A DNA stretch of 32,471 nt. It comes from Saccoglossus kowalevskii. Lineage: Eukaryota; Hemichordata; Enteropneusta; Harrimaniidae. Each line of letters opens with the position of its first letter. The first letter of the stretch is position 1. Positions 11,902 to 22,350 of the stretch are shown one piece after another. The DNA is taken from the NCBI RefSeq assembly GCF_000003605.2, contig NW_003140812.1, positions 940,820 through 973,290 on the forward strand, given 5' to 3'. The notes beneath the pieces were generated by a model. It ran no database searches, was not told where the DNA came from, and saw only the letters and a list, made by a program, of their open reading frames with translations. Position numbers and translations under genes: made by a program.

Positions 11902-12820
11902 CATTCAACTATATCGCATGGCAGAGCAGAACATCGACATCTTTTCCTAAATATATGCAAAAGTAAAGTTTTCCCTAGGCGCTTTTAGGATTTGACGGTG
12001 TGTTGAATCGTACAATAAATCAGGGTTTGGCCGAGCATTAACGACATGAATGTCGCTGTGAACATCAATAACCAGCCAAGCGAAGTAATTACAAAACGCC
12101 GTTAGAAGCTATGTGATTGTCTTGCCGACGTGCATTCAGCTTGGTTACTGGGTATTAAACTTGTCTCATGGTTGGGATACAGTTTCATCTCAACCGAAGA
12201 CTGATTGGAAACACTGTGGTTATATTGAGTTCATATAGGGTTAGGACTTAGTTTTGCAGCTCAGTTATATTTGGTTAGATTATATTCGCTGGAAAAATCA
12301 ATTGCCAATCACGTAATCGTCTTTAAGTTTATTATGTATTATTATGTAGGTTTAGGATGCCATTTAATGATCTGAACAACACAATAATTAAAACTAACAT
12401 TTGTATTTGTCGTGTTCTGTGACAAAAATACTTAAAATAACTGTATCTTTTTGTATATTAGCAAAGTTCGGAAATAATACTGGATGTATCTTATTGATAA
12501 ATATTGTTTAAGTATGGATAAAGTTTGTTGCATTCGGAGGTATGTCAGTGATATTGTTTAAGTTGAGCGCTTGGCAGCAATGACCTCTGGTGGAAGGGGC
12601 CAATTGTTTGGTGGGTGAGGGATTATGGAAATGTGACCATTTTAGTAGTGATTAGTGATGTGACAGTGCAATTTGAAAACAGCCATAACGCGGTGTTACA
12701 CTGATACCCATTCTGGAAGGTTCAAGTAACCAACGACTATTTGTATTACCGTAGCCAGGCACTGGACTACTAGATGAGAAGCTACCATTGTATGTGGCAG
12801 CCGTAAATAAATTAATTATA
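11900..12820. other. Two more G+C-balanced segments, function unknown
   Basis: About 11940-12260 and about 12530-12810 are visibly less A+T-rich than their surroundings. The first holds a compact hairpin, CGACAT (12042-12047) with ATGTCG (12050-12055). The second includes G-rich runs (GGTGGAAGGGGCC and GGTGGGTGAGGG near 12588-12621). Neither carries an open frame of note on either strand, so if they are genic they would be UTR or non-coding exon; they could equally be old mobile-element fragments. I recognise neither. Confidence 0.35.
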
Positions 12821-14690
12821 CCTATGTTATATATATCAGTACGTGAGATATCTCAATGGCCGGATTGTGGTGCTTAGAAATGACCTAAATTCATTCTTGA
12901 TAGCGGGTTTGGTGAAATTAACACGAAACAAAATTCCACTGTCACTCTGAAACATTTCATTCCTGGGCTTGTGTTAATCATATCGGAATTGCAAACGTAA
13001 ATTAATGCAGCAATTATATTTATAAGCAAAATCAAAATGTGTGTACAGTTGGCTACTCATATTGCATTATCATATTGGTATGTACGATATCCAATTGTGT
13101 CATAAACTATTTGAACGAATTCATAGAACATCAATATTTGGCGTTTAGAAAATAATGTGTTCACGGATAATGATTACTGTGATTTGTTTGTACGTTTTCA
13201 AGTTATTAAGATCAAATCAATATTGTTGTCGTCATTGGGGTAATGCCATCTGTCCACGAGTTGTGGAATGAAATTGAATGCGGTGTGAAATGATTATATA
13301 AAAGAATCATATTCTTCTTGAAGATGGGTCTTAAAGTTGTGTTCTTTTTGCTGTATTAGCCGAGATCATTCTGTTAACTGTCCAACAAACGTCTTGACCT
13401 TGAGGATGATCATCTGTCAACATTTTTATATAAATGAAAAAAATAAAATTGTGTTTAATTGAAAGCCAGATCACGCAATCATTCGATATTGTTTAAAATA
13501 CATCGGTGCATTGCGTGAACTAGTATGTTAAATGACGAGGATTCCATTTCGTCAGTCATCTGAAAACACACGTATTGATAACGTAATTGTGTGAGGTTAC
13601 GGAAGTCAATTCACACTCGATGTGGTGTATCCATAATTTATCACACTACTGTGTGACCCTCAATAGAATGTCAGGGCAAGGGACGAAACATTTTATCATA
13701 TTATTTCACATCACTGCAACAACTTGCAATGTTGGTATTCCAGATTTAATCGTGTCGATATCTGTATAACGAAGGATAATTTTTCGTCAAATTAAATATC
13801 GTGCCATAAGATAACATCCAAATCATTCACTCTACCTATACATATATCGTTAACTATTCAATTTCAGATCTTATCGTAAGAGATTTGAACCGACAAACGC
13901 ACGTGCTTTACATACATACATACATACCGAACAGCGATAATACCATGCGCGCGAGTGCAATCCAACAAGCTTCACATTACGTTCGCTTTAAATATATGAA
14001 ATGGTACATCTTGTCACTGAGTAATTACGTCATTAATCTTTCTTTTGTTCATTACATAGCGATTTTTTCTAATCATTCAGTACAAATTATACTATGTTTG
14101 ATATGATAACCTGTGTTTATCAGTGATATCAACACCTAGTACACTTCCTTAGAGTTCAGCCGCACTTCACAAGAACACTCAATTATTCAAAAGCCAGTTC
14201 TTTTATTATATGACAGTTGTAAGGGCATTTTTTTTATCAAATATCAAACGCTAGTATAATGACGTGTCTAATCAACACAAATAAGCACGCCTACTCTAGC
14301 GGAGTTAATTATTCTCAAATTGTTTTTGTTATGCTTCGCAGTTATATCATGAGATGTAATTTAAACTACGATTTGTTCTAGACTGACTTATGATCAGTAG
14401 ATGGAATGTGCGAACAGTTCTCAAGCATCAACATCCAGTCAACGTTCGGCACATACAGCGGAAATTATGATAGCCGTCAGTATCACCTCGAGTTCGTTAC
14501 ACTACATTACAGAGACAAAGACGTGCTTTACATCGACTGGAAAACTGATTCATATTTACAAAATAAAATTATATATATTACATTTAACTATTGATGTGTT
14601 ATGCGAACGACGTTGGCATTTAAACATCATTATTGATGATCAAGTCACTGACTTATAGGTCTTACACATAACTCTTATTATTAATAATAC
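12821..14690. other. A+T-rich non-coding stretch, no gene seen
   Basis: Frames of 60-85 codons occur at 13587-13769, 13885-14106 and 14401-14658. The last is overlapped by a second open frame in another register. Products show no domain. A short (CATA)4 run lies at 13911-13927. Nothing else repetitive was found. Confidence 0.55.
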
Positions 14691-14816
14691 TATTTTATTT
14701 ACCCAATAATAATAACAATAAGATACACCGGAAAATAATAACAAAAGTAAGCCACACACAAAAACAAATACGGAGAAATACAATGGTAAGCAATATATAT
14801 ATATATAGGGTAAAAA

Positions 14817-14858
14817 GGAAATCAGAAAATAGCTTACTGCTAGTCTAGTCTGATTTCC
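14817..14858. repeat. Perfect 10-bp inverted repeat (hairpin)
   Basis: GGAAATCAGA (14817-14826) is the exact reverse complement of TCTGATTTCC (14849-14858), with a 22-nt loop that itself contains CTAGTCTAG. It sits just right of a short (AT)n run (14793-14807) in an A-rich tract. At 10 perfect pairs it is among the strongest small hairpins in the window. It is too short for a standard microRNA precursor without further pairing, and the flanks do not extend the stem. It has no gene beside it, so any role is unknown. Confidence 0.6.
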
Positions 14859-15023
14859 AATATACGCTGGAAGTAAATTATAATGTATAAAGTGGAGCGC
14901 AAAAAAATATTTATATTAATATAAAGATTAACTAACCAAATTATTAAATAACTAAATAAATGAATATGTAAATCAATACAAATCAGTGATAAATAAGCAT
15001 ATAGCTTATTAGTCAATAAATGA

Positions 15024-15290
15024 ACAAATGTGTCTGTATGGCATCACGCTTTGCCGATACTACCACCACGGGAACACCGGCAGCGCCCGATGGCCGGGGA
15101 TGGTGGACCACAATCAAGGACGATTATACCCCCATAGGACGTCATTACCAATGCCCCTCACCACCCCTAGCACCAAACACCGCCAGGCAACTGCGACAGC
15201 GGTGCCAACAAAACCAACCTGATGCCATACAGAACTTTGGAGTCTGGGAAAATTATTTGTGTAAAAATAAATCAGGTTAAACAAGAAATG
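15024..15290. other. G+C-rich island flanked by 9-bp direct repeats, possible insertion
   Basis: Seen: about 15040-15230 is sharply richer in G+C (CCGATGGCCGGGGATGG, CCCCTCACCACCCC) than the A-rich DNA on both sides. AATAAATGA occurs at 15015-15023 and again at 15291-15299, so the island lies between matching 9-mers, as a target-site duplication would. The same 9-mer also occurs at 14955-14963, so chance in this A-rich tract is possible. Three overlapping frames are open across the island (15020-15280 plus from a true ATG with 86 residues, 15028-15222 plus, 15114-15311 minus). That is more consistent with a lack of A+T-rich stops than with selection on one protein. It may be a retroposed fragment or exon relic. 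Confidence 0.35.
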
Positions 15291-15310
15291 AATAAATGAC
15301 CAACTCGGCA

Positions 15311-17060
15311 AACAAAATCATGTGTTTTGTTTACTGTCAATTATAATTGTTTAATAATTTTTTGAATGAGCTGCGTTAGATATTTATTCTAATTGTAGCC
15401 AAGATATTATTCTATATTTTTGCACCTGAGTATGTCATCGAAAACTGGCCAACAGTAATAAATAATATTATACGACTCAGCACATTTACTGAGATGTTGT
15501 CAAACATCCATCTAAAGAAAACTAAGGTATGTTGCGTGGTATACTCCACTTCCGAGGACATTCATTGCCATAATAGTATACCAACTTTCACTGAAATTCA
15601 AAAACCATGTATAAAGGTTATATAGTCACCAAAACGTTCTACTTGCATCCAACGGTTGTTAATACATCATGTGGTGAAACAAATTTGCTCCTGCTTATTG
15701 TCGTTGAGTAGTACTATCGTGTACTTGCATGTCAGCGACAAGGTAGGTATATGTCAAGAAGTACAACCGCCGATTGCATTTTGACGTTCACCACAAATTC
15801 CAGGTTCTCACTACAGACAACAATGATGTTTGTCCGTAATTTAAAAAAAATGTGCATTTTTGTTGTAATTATATCAAACATATACAGTGGGAATGTAACT
15901 TTACATCATAATATATTGGGCGCACAGAGGCTACGCTTCTACAAACACAATTTTAGAATAGAGAGTCCCCAATTATCGATAACATGATTTAAACCCACAA
16001 TATTTATATTAATCAGACTATGAAAATCCATCAATGATTCACTGAGGTGGCGCTTAAAAAACGAATACAGACAATGCTCACTCAAAACAATCAATCAGAA
16101 AAATACACATCTCGTGTTCTGGAATAACAGAACCATATGTCATATCAGTTGTAGCATATGGTCTGAATGGAATAACTGGTTTTCGAATGCTAATATAACA
16201 TTTTTGTTTCATTTACCTAGAACTACAATAATATTAATCATATAATGGCTTTACGTTGGAGCGTTTTAATTTAGATACAATATCATCTGATAAAAATCAA
16301 CTATAATTACTGGTTAAAATACCACAGTGTGCGCTGAATTTACATCACCGTTTGGTACATAATTTACGACTGTTGATTTTGTTTCCTTGTATGATGTTAC
16401 GGCTAGGTAATTCTAATAAATTCACCCCACACAATTCAATATCGGAATTGTCTATAGAAATGGGACTTATTGTTTTACCCATTTATTGGTCATCGAGTTC
16501 TTGCCACACATGTCTAATACGCATTACCATACCTTACTGTGAAGTAACATATTCATAGACGCAATATGGAAAACCAATCCAAAAAAACTAGTATATGGCA
16601 TATCACCGTGCCTTTTGAAAACAAAACAGTTTTGACACCAGTATCATTGGTGTTTTATGTGGCAGCTTGTCTAAAAAAACATAATCATGGAAATACAGAT
16701 TTAAAAAATGGAATGGGAATTTAAAGAGAATAACACCCATCGTATCATTGTCGAGTGAAGCTGAATAACACAATGTGTAAAAATATTCTTGTGACTGATC
16801 ATTAATAATCAGATAAGCAGTCAAAATACGAAACGTAGTGAAAAATCATGATTATCGAATTACTATTTTGCTTTTAGTTCGTCTATTGGTAGTAGTCATA
16901 TAATGGCTAAGTAGCCTAAAAAACCAAGAGTTTGGTAATACCAAAAACAATTTTGTGTTGACATCTACACGCGCAAGATGTAAGTTTCAAAAAACGTATA
17001 ACATTGTCCTTACCTTAGCAAAAGTAAACAACATTAATACATCATTAAAATAAGGATTGC
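15311..17060. other. A+T-rich non-coding stretch, no gene seen
   Basis: Frames of 68-78 codons are present at 15751-15987 and 16352-16558 (plus) and 16603-16824 (minus). All lack motifs and are rich in I, F, S and N. One moderately strong hairpin lies at 16128-16165: CAGAACCATATG pairs with CATATGGTCTG, with one bulged A and a 15-nt loop. ATAATGGCT occurs near 16243 and near 16901 after a CATAT, too short to call a repeat. Confidence 0.55.
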
Positions 17061-17067
17061 CCTGGTC

Positions 17068-17199
17068 ATGCCAGGAAAAACTTTTGAAGTGATAACCCCA
17101 ACCCAAGATGATACCGAGGAAACAGATGCCGGTAATAATAAAGAGGCGTACGATGTGCGTGGGTGTCCTGTCATGAATTTGTTTTTGCGTATCTGTTGA
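17068..17199 (+). other. 43-residue ATG-started open frame, possible exon fragment
   Basis: The frame opens with MPGKTFEVITPTQ and continues through an acidic stretch DDTEETDAGNNKEAYDV before an MNLFLRIC end and a TGA. Its D/E/T/N-rich composition differs from the I/Y/F/C-rich chance frames elsewhere. A GTGCGT sequence after the codon for D28 could serve as a splice donor and would remove the hydrophobic tail. I recognise no family, and 43 codons is short enough to be chance. It lies at the left edge of the 17-18.3 kb compositional block. Treat it as a pointer for transcript evidence, not as a gene. Confidence 0.15.
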
Positions 17200-17233
17200 C
17201 CGACTTAATTAGCTGATTATTAGCGAATTGCTG

Positions 17234-17794
17234 TGTTATGTCTGTCATCGTTTAGGCCTATTTGAAGTTTTGGACGGAACTTGGCTCAGTGATTTGGAAC
17301 TAATTACCAGATAACCGCCGCTATTCAGACTAATCATTCTGACAGTTTATATTCATAGTTATTAATGTAGTGAACGATTAATCAAAAGATATGACGTATT
17401 CAGTACTTAGTGTGATTGGCTTTATGATTGAAGGTTACGCCTTAGAGTCTTTTTACTGCTTTGTAATTGGTTAGAGTTTTGAAAATGAATAAAGAGAGTT
17501 TGAGTTGGTCTTGGGGAGCACAGCACGAGAGACGCAGTCTAGAGCAGTCCTGGAGAGACTTGGGGCGACCTTTGACGCAGTCTTGGGCTAATCTTGGGTC
17601 AGCCTTGCGATAGTCTTGGGGATTTTTTTCCCCAGGGCGCTGTGTCTTATAGAGTGCTCGATTGACCGACTAAGACGAGAGCTGAAACGTATTTCGTTGT
17701 GTGCGTCTTATTTGACTGTAAAGCTTAAGTGACTTTCCCGATCCCGTACCTCAAGAGGACGCGATAGAGAGACGAGACGAGATCCCCCCTGACA
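17234..17794 (+). mobile_element. LTR-like segment or gene 5' region, uncertain
   Basis: Seen: the stretch begins TGTTATGTC and ends CCCTGACA, that is TGT...ACA borders. It has an AATAAA at 17488-17493 about 20 bp before a G-rich transcribed-looking part, then a degenerate 11-12-bp tandem repeat (17505-17622). G+C is higher than the surrounding DNA. Known: LTR retrotransposon repeats commonly have TG...CA ends and an internal AATAAA. Against: there is no second LTR in the window, no clear tRNA-complementary primer site after 17794, no flanking duplication matching a solo LTR, and no gag or pol motif downstream. The alternative is a promoter with a 5' non-coding exon. Borders are a guess. Confidence 0.2.
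17505..17622 (+). repeat. Degenerate 11-12-bp tandem repeat, consensus near AGTCTTGGGG
   Basis: Variants follow one another at roughly 11-bp steps: GTCTTGGGGA (17509), GCAGTCTAGA, GCAGTCCTGGA (about 17544), GACTTGGGGCGA (about 17557), GCAGTCTTGGGC (about 17578), ATCTTGGGTC (about 17591), AGCCTTGCGAT (about 17601) and AGTCTTGGGGA (17612). The last unit runs into a hairpin, TGGGGA (17617-17622) with TCCCCA (17629-17634) around six T. It reads as a decayed minisatellite. An 11-bp period is close to one helical turn, so phased protein binding is conceivable but unsupported. Confidence 0.5.
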
Positions 17795-17982
17795 AGTGTG
17801 GAAAACTCCGTGGAGAAGAGAATTTTCCCCGTGATAGTCCATTGCTAGTTATTAGAGAGGAAAACAATGACGAACGCAAGGCTCTCAGATATTATATTGG
17901 GTAACGCACGCACTTATCGCTTCGTACAATGAGCTGTACATACTGTTAATGAAAGACAGTAAGGATATGACGAACTGAATGA

Positions 17983-18270
17983 TCAGAGGTGATCACTACG
18001 TCACTCAAGGCTGCAGATCATCAACGACAGTTTTTTAATCGCCATGGTGTTGAAGGGTCGTCCCTCAGTTCAAAACCTGTGTTTCAAAATCCCGGGAGAA
18101 AAGCAGAAAGATTTCAGCAATTCAAATTAGCATTAAAGAGCCGAAAGGAAGATCAAGATGCATTAAGTATTGGGAAAAGTTGCCTGTGCAGTCGTGATGA
18201 ATCAAGTCAAAAGTCAGAGGCGGGGTGGGATGAGTTCTTCACATACAGAAACATAATTTTACAGATGTGA
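17983..18270 (+). other. 95-codon stop-free stretch without ATG start, possible exon or relic
   Basis: The frame is bounded by TGA on the left (17980-17982) and TGA on the right, and its only methionine codon is the last one, so it cannot be a free-standing gene. The translation is rich in S, K, Q, E, R and D (HGVEGSSLSSKPVFQNPG, then KAERFQQFKLALKSRKEDQD, then SSQKSEAGWDEFF). That is unlike the other frames and resembles a disordered protein segment. No family is recognised. A neighbouring frame is also open over much of it, which weakens the case. It could be an internal exon, a gag-like relic of the LTR-like unit just upstream, or chance in a G+C-richer block. Confidence 0.2.
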
Positions 18271-20040
18271 CAATATATAAGGCACAGGGTAACTGAATGC
18301 TTGGTGAAGACAAATGCACACCTTTATCATAAGCATTTGTTGTCTAGGCTGATATAGGAGCAGTATATTTTTCAAATGCTCCCAATAGAAATACCAAAAA
18401 CGGCTTATTTTTAGATGTGCAGAAAGTGGTAGGTTTTAATTTGTAAAAGTGTACTGTACACATGTTTCGAAAAGATAGCACAACCCCTGACAATGTAATG
18501 TCAACGACAATATCCCATTAGAAAACGTGTTGAACGGGTTATTTTTAACCGATAAACAAGAAATCGTTACTAACCCCTGTATTTTGGTTCAAATGGTTCG
18601 AACTGTCGATAAAGAAGATAATACAAAACAATGAATCCCCCCCCCTGTGTTTCAATGTTTAACTGGAAAGGAATAACAAACTAAAATATGATCTGTGTGT
18701 TATGTCTATTTTTTGTAAAGTCAACATTTTAACCTAGTTGTCCCAGGGGTATTTTGCTTCGGTATGACACGGTAAGTCCTATCTGTTTAAGGTAGGATAA
18801 ATCCGACGTGAACACATTTTAAATCAGTTTGAACGTGATGTGAAAACCGATGATATTTTCTTTATTTATAGTATATAGTAAATGATAGAAATGAACTTGA
18901 AGCTGGTGAGCTTGTAAATGAGACAAAATACGACAGAAGGTGATGGTGAAGTAAGGGTTAGATTCAAACAATTGTGAAAACAGAAAAAAATAATTCATTT
19001 GATTTCAACACGTGACCATAATATAAGTAGTCAATGAAATAGGTTTTTAAATGCGGGCCCAGATGGTGTTGAAAACGAAAAGCCAGATTTGTTGCTAGAG
19101 GTTGTTCCCAAAAGAAAGACATTGACTACCACTGGATTTAGCCTTAACTGCACGTCTGACGTCATAGCAATTGAGAATGTTGTTATACATGTATGTAAAA
19201 CAATTCACATGGCTCGCTTGATTTTGTTATCTGCAGTAATGGGTAGAACAGGTAAAAGTGATAATATTTTGAAAAATGTTAGTCGATTATTTGTGTTGTA
19301 GTGAAGGTTTTGGGGGAATTTGTAATATTTTCTGGGTAGTGATTTCATTGCTGTGGACACAAACTATGCTAGACATTATGCTAGACATATTTAACATTGG
19401 CGATTTTAGCCCAAACTGAATGATAATATTTACATAGAGATAGTTTGCAGTTTAATATATCTGTTTTTGCAACTAGCACATACATTATATTTATTGTAAC
19501 CGAGTTCTTTCAATTGTGTTCAATAACACTTTGAACATCACTAAACATGACATGACAACGAATATACGACATACACTCACATTGTCATTTATATTCAATT
19601 ATCTAATTTAGCTAAATTACAAACAATCTGCTTTAAACAGTATCAATGCATAATAAACCTTATATGTATTAATAGAATGCAAGTATTTGAAATGAAAAAG
19701 TAGTTAGGCGTAATTTCATTTTCCAAAATGCTATGCCATTAAATGATGGACTTCACAACATATTTTCCACGGTATATTTTTTGTCGTTGATATATACATT
19801 GTCAAACGTAATGCCTATGATATAAACATTGGTTTATAATTATAAAAAATGAAAATCAAACAAACAAAACGATGATTGCAAATATGTTTGCCTACGATAT
19901 GATTTATGAATCACATATTCTATGTATAGTATAGTATATAGAATATGACAATCACATTCCATAACCCGCAAATTCATCACCGTGAACGATAATACTAATA
20001 TTAACAATGAGTGATTGATTATTGCCAAGCGATGAACGGC
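18271..20040. other. Non-coding stretch with small tandem duplications, no gene seen
   Basis: It contains a nine-C run (18637-18645), a GGTTA-TTTT-TAACC hairpin (18537-18550), and a perfect 12-bp tandem duplication, TATGCTAGACAT twice at 19365-19388. A 70-codon frame at 19089-19301 starts from TTG; its upstream part reads GPDGVENEKPDLLLEVVPKRK but has no recognisable family and could be chance. Composition returns to A+T-rich after about 19300. Confidence 0.5.
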
Positions 20041-20850
20041 AACATGGAAGCTAATATATTCATAGACACGGTAGCTTTAACTGCTTAATAGCAGTGCCAG
20101 GCAACAAACAATGTTGTAATAGACAAATCCAGATGTCACAACTGAGGTAGGAAACAAACAAACAAAATTAACACGTTTCGAAATTTTGCTAGGATTCAAC
20201 CATGAAAAAAAGAATTACGAATGTATTTGAAACGGAAATAATAAAGTACTCCTTCATAGTGGAGAATGTAAACGATAATGTTTTACCTGTATTTAGTTTT
20301 ACAAGATCTGAACTTCATGAATCGACATCTTCATAGAAAAAGCCACCCCTCTTCCACTCATATGGTATACATTCCCTAGCTATTTATCACTATGCTATTA
20401 GTTTTATCGAGAACGATAACTTGATATTAACAGTTTTTTTAGTAGATTTACTGATTGCGGTTAAATATAATAACAATGCTCCACAGACGTTTGTAGATAG
20501 CTTCAATGTTGTTTGCATGGTGTAGATCTGCTTAACCCATTTCATAATGTCCTTGTTGTTAGTCACAAGGAAATGTCAGACAATGCATTTGGTTATTGTT
20601 TGAATATGTCATTTCCATCCTGCAGACGCATAAAATTAATATCATATTATATTATTATACTTCATGACCATTACAGCCAATCAGATTCGCGTATTAGAGG
20701 TAGACATATTCGTGTGCTGACCTACTGCCATAATCATATGTCTAACTCCATCCGGGTACCTTATTCCCGAATTTACCCGACTTACGCCAATGACTTGTTA
20801 AAGGAACACGATAAGCGGCAATATTCACGAACTGATTAGTTTGCCAGGTT
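20041..20850. other. Hairpin cluster followed by the longest open frame of the window (no gene called)
   Basis: At 20048-20095 two inverted pairs follow each other: AAGCTA (20048-20053) with TAGCTT (20072-20077), and ACTGCT (20080-20085) with AGCAGT (20090-20095). Further right, the longest frame of the window spans 20513-20839. It begins at TTG; from the first ATG (20573) it encodes 88 residues with no signal peptide, membrane segment or motif, and is rich in H, S, Y, I and R. Length and composition fit chance. A sequence reading CCAATCAGATTCGCG lies at about 20679-20693, inside this frame. Confidence 0.45.
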
Positions 20851-21060
20851 TGCGTTCACTATTTGACTATTTAAAGGAGACAAGAATTGGCATCTTGTAG
20901 CGATTTCGCGCTTGCCATGCGTTTCGCCATTGCGCTCAGCTACTCGGTTTGAGACATTCGATCTGCGATTGCGCAGTTTGTCTACCTAAAAAATCTGAGG
21001 GTCGTGGACTTTGCTTTGTGACGGCAAAGTTTTGTTTGATTATATTACGTATCTTGCAGA
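20851..21060. other. CpG-rich, hairpin-rich patch
   Basis: About 20899-20975 is dense in CpG (GCGATTTCGCGC, then GCGTTTCGCCATTGCGC), standing out from A+T-rich flanks. It includes a perfect short hairpin, CTGCG-ATTG-CGCAG (about 20963-20976), and a second, ACTTTGC (21008-21014) with GCAAAGT (21024-21030). No open frame crosses it. It could be a small CpG-rich regulatory patch or a mobile-element fragment; the sequence alone does not decide. Confidence 0.35.
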
Positions 21061-22003
21061 TTTTGACTGTATATTGACATATTTGTATTTGTTTTTCAGT
21101 GTTCTAATTCAAACTTGAACGCAGTATAGGTATAGCTACACAAATGATGACGCGGGCTGTGTTTGTAAAAATCAATTCTTCGTCAGGCTTCACTTCGGAA
21201 ATTAGGCTTATCAATACAACCATGAAAGTAAAAAGGCAGTAGAATTCAATCACTGCTCTTGAACTCTTTCAACTTGTATATTTGTGTTCATACATGCATT
21301 CAGCTCTACGAGCGTGACCTGGATAATTGTTCATAATTTATGCCACAATTTCTGTATTAAGATTTATTCGGTATAATATTACAATCGTTGACCCCAAAAT
21401 TCGCCTCGGTTGACAATAAGCACTTCGGGTCGCTAAAACTATATGTCCACCTCTGCTAGGGTGAACATTTGTATAATGTCGTGAATGAACACTCATAATT
21501 TCACATTAAGCATTACTGCCCTCCTACCTTATTTTCAGGAGCAGAATAAAATAGTACGTTCCCGCCGGCTGTGTGGTTGCAGCACTAAACATTCGCTCAT
21601 TATATTGTAATGCTATCACGTCCAAGGCAACTGGCTAAATGTTGCGTGGTACTTTAACATGTGTTTAGTTGCATTGCCTCACATAACATTATTTATGCAT
21701 TCAACTTTGAATTTTTGCCTGAATTTCACATTCATGCACATGATTTAAAACCATTGGCAGTGAGTACGACCTGGACATACAAATCGTTGAATCCAGCAAT
21801 CTGATTGCATACACCTATATTATACTTCTGGAACTACTTAGATATTTAGTTGAATTGCGATTTCTGATTTGTGTTCAGAATTAAATACAATTGGTTGGTT
21901 TCAACACTACCTTTTCATTATTTATTATTAATACATCATAAACAAGCCACCGTTGGGACGATGATATGAATACAAATAATACGCGAGGGGGAAATGATAG
22001 ATG
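21061..22003. other. Non-coding stretch, no gene seen
   Basis: No open frame of note lies on either strand. Short, more G+C-rich patches occur near 21397-21432 (AAATTCGCCTCGGTTGAC and CACTTCGGGTCGC) and 21560-21580 (TTCCCGCCGGCTGTG). I see no tandem or inverted repeat of useful length. GACCTGG appears in similar contexts near 21317 and near 21769 (after GAGCGT and GAGTAC), a weak hint of a local duplication. Confidence 0.45.
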
Positions 22004-22350
22004 ACATTTTTGAATGTCGCTCTTGGGTGCCTTATATAACATCATTAGGTACGATTACTGATTTTTAGGGTTATTCAACATCACAATTGAATTGATTACT
22101 GATAATGATTACACTGCGTTGACGAGATATGTATCTATCAAAATTAGAATGTTGTAGTATTAGTAGTCACAAGGGGACGTCTATATATGTTAAGGTATGT
22201 AGTCGAAAAGCGTGCGGTAAAAAGTGCAATTGATTGATGTCATTTTGATCATACTCACGTCAATCAAAGATCATATCACGTCTTAGTTACTATGGTAACG
22301 GCGTTAAAAAGTAAATTTGATGAGTTTGTACAATTAGTTATGCGATAATA
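22004..22350 (+). repeat. Dispersed repeat family A, copy 2
   Basis: Seen: collinear with 11240-11480 at offset 10865. Matches include TATCAAAATTA (about 22136), TTGATTGATGT (22230-22240), AGATCATATC (about 22268) and GTAACGGCGTTAAAAA (22295-22310, against GTAACGACATCAAAAA). The right arm is thus clear. The left arm of copy 1 would fall near 22005, where ATTTTTGAATGTCGCTC is a poor but recognisable match, so the inverted symmetry is decayed here. The inner inverted pair is TTGATTGATG (22230-22239) with CGTCAATCAA (about 22258-22267), differing only by one G-T wobble position. No coding. Confidence 0.6.

Noticed and set aside
17270-17300. tRNA-like A box (GGCTCAGTGATTTGG), suggesting a tRNA or SINE
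   Set aside because: No matching B box lies 30-60 bp downstream and no cloverleaf can be drawn.
18580-18610. B-box-like GGTTCGAAC, suggesting a Pol III gene
   Set aside because: There is no A box at the right distance upstream and no acceptor stem.
19089-19301. 70-codon frame reading PKRKTLTTTGFSLNC, as an exon
   Set aside because: It starts at TTG, has no convincing acceptor upstream and no family match I can recall. It is similar in quality to other chance frames.
20513-20839. Longest open frame in the window (108 codons), as a gene
   Set aside because: It starts at TTG, and only 88 residues remain from the first ATG. It has no motif, membrane segment or signal peptide, and its length is what chance gives in 32 kb of A+T-rich DNA.
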